A stretch of DNA of 33,511 bases from an uncultured Anaerolineales bacterium (GCA_903829085.1 CAIKOL010000256.1:1-33511); one strand, 5' to 3'. Numbered from the stretch's first letter, positions 24,833 to 32,058 are shown. Notes: generated from the letters alone by a model not told the origin. A program made the numbers and translations.

Positions 24833-26320
24833 TTAAGGGAGGATATCAAAGACAGGCACAACTACTTCAACGACCGTTCCTTTGCCCGGCTTCGATTCGA
24901 TACTTAATTGACCGCCAACCGATTCGACCCGTTCCCGCATTCCAGCCAGCCCCCAACCGCGCGGCGGGGCGAATGATTGTACAGGATTAAAACCGACGCC
25001 AGGGTCGGAAATATTCAGGGTGATCTCCTGATGCTGATACCCTAATATGATCCGGGCCTGTCGGGCTTCTGCGTGCCGGATTACATTATGCAGAGCTTCT
25101 TGCGCAACTCGAAACAGTACGGTTTCAATTACGGATTCAAGTCGCCGTGCTTTGCCTTGAATCTCAATGGAAACATCCAGCCCTGCCGAAATACTATCAT
25201 CCTTAAGATAATCCAGGGCAGAAATCAATCCAAGGTCATCCAATTGCGCTGGGCGGAGATCATGGACCAGGCGGTAGAGACCCTGCGACATCTGTTTGCT
25301 AAGTGCCTGCAGTCGGTCTACAAGGGCTTTAACCTCTGGACGGTCGCAAACGACAGTTCGTAATGTTGCCAGGTCGAGGGAAAAGGCCGTCAGGACCTGG
25401 GATGTTTCATCATGCAGCTCACGCGCAATACGGGCACGCTCTTCCTCCTGCGCCCGCACAGTGTGCCGCAACAACTCCCGCCTGAGCGCCTCCCGCTTGG
25501 TTAACTCATCCTGGACCCGTTCCAGTGCATCCAGGCGCGCCTGTTGTGCGACGAGTAATTGTTGCTGCCTTTCTCTTTCAACCGTCTGGGTGGCTCGCAA
25601 CAAGCTGAGCGTGATGAACACTGCCAGGAGAGCCCCGATGACTTGAATGGGGAACCCTGTAAAAGTCCGAAAAAGAGTCGAATTCAATTCGCGGGCTGGG
25701 AACATGTCAATGGCAGGCACGAAAAGTTGCGTCAGACCGTACAACCCAAATCCGATGGCGGCCCAGGTCAGGTAAACCATCACACGCCTGCGGTTATTTG
25801 CCAGCGCACTAAGCGCTTCAGCGCGCAAGGCCAGGGCAGCCAGGAACGCCGCGGGTACGGCCAACAGGTAACGGGCCAGTACATCAAATACATTTACCAG
25901 GAGGGTCGTGCCAGTCCGGTAGGTAAACACTGCGCTTGCCAGGATTCCGAGACCGTAAACTGCCAGCACACCCCAACCCAGGTAGGTGACCGTCCCTGGT
26001 TTTAAGGGATGAACACGCAGAGTCAGAACACCATAAATAAGAAGGGAAGAAAACGAAGCGATTAAAAGACCCAACCGCAACCAAAGAAGCCAGGCTGGTA
26101 ATTGGTACCCTTGGGATACAGGCAGTAAAATATATGAATCAAGCCATTCGTAAGCGCCATGGATCATGCCAAAAGCAGCTAACGGGCGAAGGATGCTCCT
26201 CTCTGCCAGGGCGGGGGAACGTCCGGATTCCAATGCCAGCGTAAGGCCCATGCCAAAAAAGGCGAGGCCATACGCAAAATAAAAAACCAGCAAACTTAGA
26301 TCGTAAGATTGACCAACCAT
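24833..26320 (-). CDS. 7TM sensor histidine kinase (HisKA_3 type)
   Basis: The N-terminal ~240 residues form about seven TM helices, starting LLVFYFAYGLAFFGMGLTLAL and containing FGMIHGAYEWLDSYILLP. This is an integral-membrane sensing domain I do not know by name. A coiled coil (about 245-295) leads to the DegS/NarX-type dimerisation helix ARELHDETSQVL with phospho-acceptor His 303. The ATPase domain has the N box VAQEALHNVIRHAEA, G1 SDPGVGF and G2 RGWGLAGMRERV. All catalytic parts are intact. The signal is unknown; His residues in the TM region and the cytochrome neighbours suggest a redox or quinone cue, as inference only. Confidence 0.9.
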   Translation of the reverse strand: MVGQSYDLSLLVFYFAYGLAFFGMGLTLALESGRSPALAERSILRPLAAFGMIHGAYEWLDSYILLPVSQGYQLPAWLLWLRLGLLIASFSSLLIYGVLTLRVHPLKPGTVTYLGWGVLAVYGLGILASAVFTYRTGTTLLVNVFDVLARYLLAVPAAFLAALALRAEALSALANNRRRVMVYLTWAAIGFGLYGLTQLFVPAIDMFPARELNSTLFRTFTGFPIQVIGALLAVFITLSLLRATQTVERERQQQLLVAQQARLDALERVQDELTKREALRRELLRHTVRAQEEERARIARELHDETSQVLTAFSLDLATLRTVVCDRPEVKALVDRLQALSKQMSQGLYRLVHDLRPAQLDDLGLISALDYLKDDSISAGLDVSIEIQGKARRLESVIETVLFRVAQEALHNVIRHAEARQARIILGYQHQEITLNISDPGVGFNPVQSFAPPRGWGLAGMRERVESVGGQLSIESKPGKGTVVEVVVPVFDILP

Positions 26321-26333
26321 TTGTTCTTACTCA

Positions 26334-26351
26334 TTGGGTATTTTACACCAA
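26334..26351 (-). promoter_or_regulatory. TTGGG-N8-ACCAA box centred on the kinase -10
   Basis: An 18-bp imperfect palindrome that matches the perfect boxes at 26442 and 28834 except for one base. On the - strand it contains TAAAAT (26345-26340), a plausible -10 for the kinase gene starting at 26320. A regulator bound here would be expected to repress, e.g. autoregulation. Confidence 0.45.
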
Positions 26352-26390
26352 CATCGGATATTTATTTAAACGCATTATCACGGATAGATA

Positions 26391-26404
26391 GTGACAAAAA
26401 TCAC
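26391..26404. promoter_or_regulatory. CRP/FNR-type box GTGA-N6-TCAC
   Basis: GTGACAAAAATCAC has the exact CRP/FNR-family core spacing. Its centre is 52.5 bp from the first base of the proposed kinase -10, the same distance as the box upstream of the six-haem gene has from its -10. The regulator gene is not in the window. Confidence 0.5.
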
Positions 26405-26441
26405 GTAGGTTTGCCTCATTTTCACCTGTAATTAATCGTTG

Positions 26442-26459
26442 TTGGGGTCATAAACCCAA
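26442..26459. promoter_or_regulatory. TTGGG-N8-CCCAA box (perfect)
   Basis: TTGGGGTCATAAACCCAA. The same two half-sites and spacing recur at 28834-28851 upstream of the six-haem cytochrome gene. It may be a binding site of the adjacent NarL-family regulator. Confidence 0.5.
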
Positions 26460-26462
26460 CTA

Positions 26463-26480
26463 TTGGCATTATATACCCAA
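26463..26480. promoter_or_regulatory. TTGGC-N8-CCCAA box, 21 bp from the previous one
   Basis: TTGGCATTATATACCCAA differs from the consensus by one base. It begins 21 bp after the perfect box, i.e. two helical turns, so two dimers would sit on the same DNA face. The AT-rich spacer contains a possible -10 (TATATA). Confidence 0.4.
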
Positions 26481-26517
26481 ATCTGGCTGGGCTATCCATA
26501 GGCTGAATATTCAATAA

Positions 26518-26877
26518 CTTGGGTCAGGTGAAACAAAAAAACACCTCGAACTTGCTGGTGTTTGGATTCACCAAATTGAGATAAATCGCCGTTATTCATT
26601 TTTCACTTATTGGGATGCTTCCATCGCACCCATCTTCCAGTCCAGGTGCGGGATGTGCTGTGGGGCCTCTCTTGCAACAAATGGGCCTTCATTTGCCAGC
26701 CATGTAGATGCCCTGCGGGGTGCCAATGATGGTACCGTGATCTTCCTGGGGGACGCAGACGGCAACGAGTTGATGCAAATCCAATCCGCTGGATATCATT
26801 CAGCCCAGTTAAGCCCGAAAGAATTGACTGCAGTGAAGAATTGGATAGCGTTCTGGAGCCCTTTAATAATAGATTAA
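26518..26877 (+). pseudogene. Remnant of a c-type cytochrome domain
   Basis: The + frame is open from a stop at 26515 to the stop at 26875-26877, but has no start codon or ribosome site before ATG 26653, which lies inside the domain. Its translation, YWDASIAPIFQSRCGMCC, then HVDALRGANDGTVI and LMQIQSAGYHSAQLSPKEL, aligns along its length with the last domain of the next gene (YVANIKPIFDAECIVCH, GVMKGGKDGAIV, IIKIQSAAHFHNATPEEL). The haem motif CIVCH has become CGMCC, losing the axial His, and the 5' part is gone. It is best read as a decayed paralogue or duplication of that domain. Confidence 0.65.
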
Positions 26878-26883
26878 AATCTC

Positions 26884-26912
26884 TTGAGAAATCAATTAAA
26901 GAAGAGTAAAAT
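26884..26912 (+). promoter_or_regulatory. Promoter of the nine-haem cytochrome gene
   Basis: TTGAGA, 17 bp, TAAAAT. The predicted start near 26918-26919 places a 7-9 bp stem at the very 5' end of the message and leaves a leader of ~42 bases with GGAGG before ATG 26961. Confidence 0.6.
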
Positions 26913-26915
26913 GAT

Positions 26916-26946
26916 AAGGTCTGGTTAATCCAGACCTTGCCATTTT
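26916..26946 (+). terminator. Hairpin plus T run in front of the nine-haem gene
   Basis: AAGGTCTGG/CCAGACCTT (9 bp, loop TTAAT) followed by GCCATTTTT. It may end read-through from the remnant gene, or form a stabilising 5' stem on the message starting just before it. Confidence 0.5.
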
Positions 26947-26960
26947 TGGCGGAGGATACA

Positions 26961-28655
26961 ATGAAGAAATTTGGTAATTGGCTGAAACGTATTTTTTTCC
27001 CACCTGCAACTGCACCTCTTTCCCTCCGCATACTTCCTTATGCAATACTGGCCATCCTGGCGATTGCTGTGTTAATCGGTGGGGTTTATGGTTGGGATTA
27101 CACCAATTCCCCAGGTTTCTGCGGTTACACCTGCCATACCATGCCGCCTCAAAATGCAACCTACCTGAACTCCCCACATTCGAATGTCTATTGCACCGAG
27201 TGTCATATCGGGCGTGGTTTTCTGGGTACCGAACTAAGCCGGAAAACCGAGGATGTTTACGAAATCTATTCATATGTCTTCCATACGTACACCTTTCCCA
27301 TTCAGGCAGCCCGCACACGGCCGGCGCTGCAAACCTGTGAGAAATGCCATCAACCTGAAGCTTTTTCAGCAGATAGCCTGCTGGTCATCAATCATTTCAC
27401 CCCCGATATGAATAACACGCCTTTCAATATTTACCTGGTCATGAAGACCGGAGGTGGTTCCAAGCAGCAAGGACTTGGCTTGGGCATTCACTGGCATATC
27501 ATGTCCAAGGTGGAGTATTACACCACCGATCCGTTGAGCCAGAACATCCCTTACATTCGGGTATATAACGATGATGGCACGATAACCGAATATGTGGATG
27601 CCACGGCAAATTTTGATCCTTCTACCATTAAAGAAAGCGACCTCAAGGTGATGGACTGCATTACCTGCCATAACCGGGTGACGCATGATTTCAAGCCCCC
27701 GGCTGATTCAGTGGATAATGCCATGGCACATGGTCTGATTTCCCCGACCATCCCCGAAATTCGCAAGAAGAGTGTGGAAGTTCTGAGTGTGGCCTATACC
27801 TCCCAGCCGGAGGCGATGTCTGGAATTGCCGGTTTGGGAAACTATTACAAACAATATTATTCCGATTTCTATACCAGTAATTCAGGATTGATTTCTGCCG
27901 CGATTTCTGCTGTTCAGGATATTTACAACCAGACCGTGTTCATCGATCAAAAAGTGGATTGGACCACCCACCCCAACAACCTCGGTCATATCAATTCGGC
28001 AGGCTGTTTCCGCTGCCATGATGGGAAACACCTGGACGCCCAGGACAATGCCGTTCGTTTGGAATGCAATCTCTGCCATTCCATCCCGGTGGTTTCCACT
28101 TCCCAGGACTTTGTAACCAATCTTGAGATCAGTAGTGGACCGGAGCCCAGCTTGCACCTGAATCCCAACTGGATCAGCCTGCACAATAGTGCTATTGATG
28201 CCACGTGTTCTAATTGTCATACTACTGGTGATCCCGGAGGCACTTCCAATACTTCATTCTGTTCGAATAGTGCCTGTCATGGAACGGATTACACATACGC
28301 CGGTTTCGACGCACCCGCCCTACGGAAAATCATCCTGCCTCAATTACCCACCCCGACTCCCGCGGCGACACCAGCCCCGGTCATCGGTGCTCCCACTTAT
28401 GTCGCGAATATTAAACCCATCTTTGATGCAGAATGTATTGTGTGTCATAACACAACATCTTTACTGGGTGGTCTTGATCTGAGTAACTATACCGGCGTTA
28501 TGAAAGGCGGAAAGGATGGTGCTATTGTCAATCCGGGTGATTCGGCGACCAGTTTGATCATAAAAATCCAAAGCGCAGCTCATTTCCATAATGCAACACC
28601 CGAAGAGTTGGTTCTGATCAAGCAATGGATCGATGCTGGTGCATTGGAAAAATAA
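26961..28655 (+). CDS. Membrane-anchored nine-haem c-type cytochrome
   Basis: The listed TTG start (26937) precedes the ribosome site GGAGG; ATG 26961 is right and gives 564 residues. One TM helix (about 24-46) anchors the protein; the rest should be extracytoplasmic. Nine haem motifs are visible: seven CXXCH (Cys 78, 126, 233, 349, 369, 416, 492), one CX3CH (C54, FCGYTCHTM) and one CX4CH (C434, CSNSACH). The start FCG-TCHTM...SPH...CTECHIG resembles NapC/NirT-type or related membrane cytochromes that take electrons from quinol. After a Pro/Thr linker, a separate monohaem domain (about 475-564: PIFDAECIVCH...IKQWIDAG) ends the protein. Likely role: electron transfer from the quinone pool to an outside acceptor; acceptor unknown. 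Confidence 0.88.
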   Translation: MKKFGNWLKRIFFPPATAPLSLRILPYAILAILAIAVLIGGVYGWDYTNSPGFCGYTCHTMPPQNATYLNSPHSNVYCTECHIGRGFLGTELSRKTEDVYEIYSYVFHTYTFPIQAARTRPALQTCEKCHQPEAFSADSLLVINHFTPDMNNTPFNIYLVMKTGGGSKQQGLGLGIHWHIMSKVEYYTTDPLSQNIPYIRVYNDDGTITEYVDATANFDPSTIKESDLKVMDCITCHNRVTHDFKPPADSVDNAMAHGLISPTIPEIRKKSVEVLSVAYTSQPEAMSGIAGLGNYYKQYYSDFYTSNSGLISAAISAVQDIYNQTVFIDQKVDWTTHPNNLGHINSAGCFRCHDGKHLDAQDNAVRLECNLCHSIPVVSTSQDFVTNLEISSGPEPSLHLNPNWISLHNSAIDATCSNCHTTGDPGGTSNTSFCSNSACHGTDYTYAGFDAPALRKIILPQLPTPTPAATPAPVIGAPTYVANIKPIFDAECIVCHNTTSLLGGLDLSNYTGVMKGGKDGAIVNPGDSATSLIIKIQSAAHFHNATPEELVLIKQWIDAGALEK

Positions 28656-28674
28656 GCAGATGATTTTATACCTC

Positions 28675-28708
28675 AAGAAGGTTGCCTCAGGCGACCTTCT
28701 TGTCTTTT
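28675..28708 (+). terminator. Intrinsic terminator after the nine-haem gene
   Basis: AAGAAGGTTGCC/GGCGACCTTCTT forms a 12-bp stem with one G.T pair and loop TCA, followed by GTCTTTT. The two cytochrome genes are therefore probably separate transcription units. Confidence 0.8.
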
Positions 28709-28788
28709 AAGGGAATAAAGCTTCCCGGGTTTTGGACCAAGAATATCTACAAATTCAAATAGGTGATTCAACAAAACGAACCTGACAG

Positions 28789-28816
28789 TTAAATAGTGAC
28801 ATTTGTCACTATTTAA
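28789..28816. promoter_or_regulatory. Perfect CRP/FNR-type palindrome upstream of the six-haem gene
   Basis: TTAAATAGTGACA and its exact reverse complement flank a 2-bp centre, giving the core GTGACATTTGTCAC (GTGA-N6-TCAC). It lies 168 bp before the ATG and 52.5 bp (centre) before a TATACT -10 (28855-28860). Such length and perfection are unlikely by chance. Confidence 0.7.
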
Positions 28817-28833
28817 TATGACAATTATTCTGC

Positions 28834-28860
28834 TTGGGGCTAATAGCCCAATGATATACT
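28834..28860 (+). promoter_or_regulatory. TTGGG-N8-CCCAA box and -10 of the six-haem gene
   Basis: TTGGGGCTAATAGCCCAA (28834-28851) is followed by TATACT (28855-28860). The box covers the -35/spacer region, so a bound regulator would affect polymerase directly. It repeats the box at 26442-26459. Confidence 0.5.
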
Positions 28861-28886
28861 TCTAATGTAGTATTAATCTTTTGTAG

Positions 28887-28906
28887 ATTGTGCTTAATGA
28901 CACAAT
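28887..28906. promoter_or_regulatory. ATTGTG-N8-CACAAT palindrome in the leader
   Basis: A 6-bp-arm inverted repeat downstream of the proposed start site, directly before an AGGAGG (28909-28914) that has no start codon near it. It could be an operator or an mRNA stem. The 328-bp gap 28656-28983 otherwise holds the terminator and boxes listed here. Confidence 0.35.
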
Positions 28907-28983
28907 AACAGGAGGCGCTCACCCCAAAATAAGCGAACGGTTTTACCTTCCACTATGCCCAAAAATAATTAGGAGAATGAAGA

Positions 28984-30015
28984 ATGTCAATTAAAAAAGG
29001 TTTGTTTATTACTGCTGTCCTGATCGCTGCTGCTTTCATCCTGACAGCCTGTGCCGGTCCTGCTGGCGCTGTCGGTCCTGCTGGCCCTGCTGGTCCCGTT
29101 GGCCCCACCGGACCTGTCGGAGCCGCTGGTACCAATCCGTCTGCAGCCGACCTGACCTGCACCCAATGCCATAACGATACAACCTTGATAACTGGACCGG
29201 AGACTTCCTATTCGACCTCCGTTCATGCGACCGGTATCGCCTTTGGAATTGCAGCTAGCAGATCAACCTGTACTGGCTGTCATACCGGTGTCGGCTTTAG
29301 TGAACGAATCGCGGCTGGGCAAACAAACCCAGACCTGTGGACGACCACATATGCCAATCCGACCCGCATTGATTGCCGTGCCTGCCACCAGGTCCATACC
29401 ACTTACACCAAGGATGACTTTGCCCTGGAAACCACTGCAGCGGTCCCTCTCTATGCCTTTACTGGGGTAACTTTTGACGGTGGCATGGGTAACCTGTGCG
29501 CCAACTGCCACCAGCCCCGTACAGTCATAACTGCCCCCGCAGCCGATGGCACGATCAACGTTAGCAGCACGCACTGGGGCCCCCACCATGGTCCACAGGC
29601 ATCAATGATGCTCGGTGTTGGAGGCGCTGGTACTGTAACAGGCACTCCCAGTCCGCATTATGCAAACGTTCCTGATACCTGTGTTGGATGCCACATGGGT
29701 GGCGATTCCGTTAACCATACATTGGTTCCGAGCGTCACGACTACCTGCGTCACCTGCCATCCCGGAGCCACGGACTACAACATGAATGGCGCACAGACTG
29801 CACTGGAAGCCAAGATCGCGACCCTAAAAGCTGATTTGACGACCGCTGGCTTGCTGGATAAGGATGGTAATATTGTTGTCGGGAATTACCCCGAAGCGAA
29901 AGCCAATGCCCTGTGGAACTATATCCTCGTAGCCATCGAAGACAAGAGCAATGGCGTTCATAACATGCCCTACGCTGAAGCATTGATTGACGACAGCCTG
30001 GCAGCGTTCAAGTAA
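28984..30015 (+). CDS. Six-haem c-type cytochrome lipoprotein with collagen-like tract
   Basis: 343 residues. The signal ends in a good lipobox (FILTAC), so the mature protein is lipid-anchored on the outer side. Immediately after it comes a G-x-y tract (GPAGAVGPAGPAGPVGPTGP...) of about eight triplets, like a short collagen stalk. Then six CXXCH haem motifs: CTQCH (59), CTGCH (96), CRACH (131), CANCH (172), CVGCH (233) and CVTCH (255), with extra His residues (e.g. HWGPHHGPQ) as possible second ligands. The C-terminal ~80 residues are helical and haem-free. AGGAG lies eight bases before the ATG. Likely partner of the nine-haem membrane cytochrome; the final electron acceptor is unknown. Confidence 0.9.
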   Translation: MSIKKGLFITAVLIAAAFILTACAGPAGAVGPAGPAGPVGPTGPVGAAGTNPSAADLTCTQCHNDTTLITGPETSYSTSVHATGIAFGIAASRSTCTGCHTGVGFSERIAAGQTNPDLWTTTYANPTRIDCRACHQVHTTYTKDDFALETTAAVPLYAFTGVTFDGGMGNLCANCHQPRTVITAPAADGTINVSSTHWGPHHGPQASMMLGVGGAGTVTGTPSPHYANVPDTCVGCHMGGDSVNHTLVPSVTTTCVTCHPGATDYNMNGAQTALEAKIATLKADLTTAGLLDKDGNIVVGNYPEAKANALWNYILVAIEDKSNGVHNMPYAEALIDDSLAAFK

Positions 30016-30043
30016 TTCATTTATTCAAACAAATCGGTAACCG

Positions 30044-30078
30044 ACATGGCCTGTCCTGAAGTGAAGGATGGGCCATGT
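30044..30078 (+). terminator. Terminator after the six-haem gene
   Basis: ACATGGCC/GGCCATGT outer stem with an inner TCCT/AGGA stem, followed by TTGTATT, 29 bp after the stop codon. Confidence 0.65.
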
Positions 30079-30197
30079 TTGTATTATCGAACAGCCCCTT
30101 GCAGGATGTACTTCTCCCCCGCTTGAAACGATCAACAATGTAACCGCGCCCGCGAAGATTGCTTGACCGGTCACTGGCACCGGGTTCGCAACCTGGC

Positions 30198-31100
30198 CTA
30201 GTCTTCTTTCCGCAAACGCGTCCCACATGTGCGGCAGAACACATCACCCGGCTGGGCGCGCTTGCCGCATTGATAGCAGTACACCTCACCGGTCTCGGCA
30301 ACTTGTTGTGTTTGTACGTGGCGTTTGCGCGCTGCCGGTGAACGACGTGTGCCCCGCTTCCACATGTATGATCCTGCCACAACTCCAACTATGATCAACG
30401 CCGCCCCAATCCCCGCCAATATCCACGGCAAAACACTGCTCATCGTCACCCGCCCGGGCGTGCTCGTCGTGAGTGGCTGCACCGATTGGACCGGGAGTCC
30501 TGTGGTACTTAATGTATCGGTCTCTTTCTGGTAATTGGCGGTCAAAGTGAAAGCTTGTCCCGCTGCCAAAGGCTGAGGCGCGGATTGATAATAAATGAAA
30601 CCATCCTGACCGAGACTGCTTTTTGGGAGCGCAGGATCTGTGACCATATCCGTTGCCCCGACTGGCTGCTGAACAGCGACTTCGAAAGCATCTACAGCGT
30701 AATCCCCGGCCCATTCATAAACAATGTTGCGGGTTGTCCCGTTCTTAACCAGGGCATCATAATATTCCACCTGCACATCCCGCGAATTGGCTGTGATTTT
30801 CAGGGTTGCCCATGTCCCTTCGACACTGCGATCATAAGGAGCATTGATTAATCCGCTTGTCGTGTCAGCTACAGCTACAGCAAAAACTTCGGCCTGGGCA
30901 GGTACCCGTAGGTTCAGGGTTGCCGGAAGGGGTGCATCCACGGACAGGGAAATATGATAAATTATCAGCACGGCTGGCTGGTCATATTCTGGCCAGATTT
31001 CCACGCTTACTGAACTCAGGTTCGTCCCACTCTGTGCCTGGGCAGGGAAGGAAATCCAAAGGGCAACCAGAACAACCAGGATGAGAAGACACTTCCTCAT
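30198..31100 (-). CDS. Membrane-anchored protein with C-terminal zinc ribbon, unknown function
   Basis: ATG 31100 has GGAGGTG at good spacing; the longer start (31163) is rejected. The 300 residues have a signal helix (CLLILVVLVALWISFPAQAQ), a beta-rich extracytoplasmic domain of ~190 residues (SVEIWPEYDQPAVLIIYHIS, VQVEYYDAL, QPLAAGQAFTLTANYQK), a TM helix (about 225-247) and a cytoplasmic zinc ribbon (C275/C278, C289/C292). The ribbon CYQCGK...DVFCRTCG closely resembles that of the ccm-operon protein at 19761, and the beta domain recalls the ccm-operon lipoprotein. It faces the cytochrome genes convergently. Function unknown; an envelope accessory of the same system is possible. Confidence 0.65.
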   Translation of the reverse strand: MRKCLLILVVLVALWISFPAQAQSGTNLSSVSVEIWPEYDQPAVLIIYHISLSVDAPLPATLNLRVPAQAEVFAVAVADTTSGLINAPYDRSVEGTWATLKITANSRDVQVEYYDALVKNGTTRNIVYEWAGDYAVDAFEVAVQQPVGATDMVTDPALPKSSLGQDGFIYYQSAPQPLAAGQAFTLTANYQKETDTLSTTGLPVQSVQPLTTSTPGRVTMSSVLPWILAGIGAALIIVGVVAGSYMWKRGTRRSPAARKRHVQTQQVAETGEVYCYQCGKRAQPGDVFCRTCGTRLRKED

Positions 31101-31128
31101 CAAACACCTCCAATAAAATAAAAATTGT

Positions 31129-32043
31129 CTATATCTTAATCTTACCACCAACAGAAAGCGCATTTACCAGGTGCCAGACTGTCCGGTTGACCGGTACCTG
31201 GATATGTCTTTCCTCTGCCAGCCCTGCAACCGCGCCATTAATTGCATCAATTTCAGTCGGTGCCTCGCGCAGAACATCCTGAAGCATCGAAGATTGGTTC
31301 TCTGCCGTCCGCTGGGCCACATCTTCGGCGGCACGCCCTGCATCCAGAAATGGCAGCCTCACGCCCAGGCTTTCTGCCACCTCAGCGGTTTCGCGTGCCA
31401 GTTCTCCCATCAGTGTCCGGGCGGATGGGTGTTCGAGTATTCCGCCATTTTTTACCCGTAGCAGGGCGGTTAACGGATTAATGGCCGAACTGACCACAAG
31501 TTTGCCCCATACCAGGGATTGAACATCTTCCAAAACGTTAATTTCAAAACCTGCCCGTTGGAGCATCTCCGCCAGCGGGGTCAGGCGCGGATGGGACTCA
31601 AGCGATACCGGCCCCTGCCCGCCCAAGAGGACCAGGCCGGGTGCCAGCAGGGTCGCGCCCAGGGTGGTCACACCCCGGGCAACGCGCCGCACCCCCAGGC
31701 TATCGGCAAGGATTGCATCATTTCCAAGCCCGTTTTGGAGTGTCAAGGCTACCCCATCTTCAGGGAGGCATTCTGCCAGCTGGCGGGCGGCATGCCGCGT
31801 CTGCCAGGCCTTGACCAGTACCAATGCAAAAGGTGCGTATTTACATTCCGCTGGAATGCTTGTTGCGTGAACCTGAAATGTCCGGCCATCCCCATCTATT
31901 TTAGCCCCCTGGTTGCCCAGGGCAGCCAATCCATCCACCCAGGTACCGAGCATTGTTACAGATATGCCAGCCGATGCGAGCCGTGCTGCGAAGAGAGTGG
32001 CCAGCGCGCCGGAACCCACGATCAAGATCGAGTCGCTTTTCAT
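31129..32043 (-). CDS. panE: 2-dehydropantoate 2-reductase (ketopantoate reductase)
   Basis: NADPH-dependent reduction of ketopantoate to pantoate in pantothenate/CoA synthesis. The Rossmann start ILIVGSGALATLFAARL, VLVKAWQT (with the conserved Lys), LQNGLGN, the helix VWGKLVVSSAINPLTALL, and the C-terminal SSMLQDVLREAPTEIDAINGAV (with the catalytic-region Glu and family N/S residues) all match PanE/ApbA. Length 304 is typical. It is 15 bp after panB on the same strand, giving consecutive pathway steps. Confidence 0.92.
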   Translation of the reverse strand: MKSDSILIVGSGALATLFAARLASAGISVTMLGTWVDGLAALGNQGAKIDGDGRTFQVHATSIPAECKYAPFALVLVKAWQTRHAARQLAECLPEDGVALTLQNGLGNDAILADSLGVRRVARGVTTLGATLLAPGLVLLGGQGPVSLESHPRLTPLAEMLQRAGFEINVLEDVQSLVWGKLVVSSAINPLTALLRVKNGGILEHPSARTLMGELARETAEVAESLGVRLPFLDAGRAAEDVAQRTAENQSSMLQDVLREAPTEIDAINGAVAGLAEERHIQVPVNRTVWHLVNALSVGGKIKI

Positions 32044-32058
32044 GTTCTGATTTTCCGG

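Noticed and set aside
26603-27318. Minus-strand ORFs over the cytochrome promoter region
   Set aside because: They are shadows of the cytochrome remnant and the nine-haem gene, without start signals.
29040-29140. Repeated GGTCCTGCTGG-like units considered as a CRISPR or tandem DNA repeat
   Set aside because: The units are 9-bp multiples in frame that encode G-x-y triplets; they have no spacers and are part of the cytochrome lipoprotein.
30150-30200. T-arm-like sequence CCGGGTTCGCAACCTGG
   Set aside because: The loop TTCGCAA lacks the conserved A58, and no acceptor, D or anticodon stems could be drawn around it on either strand.
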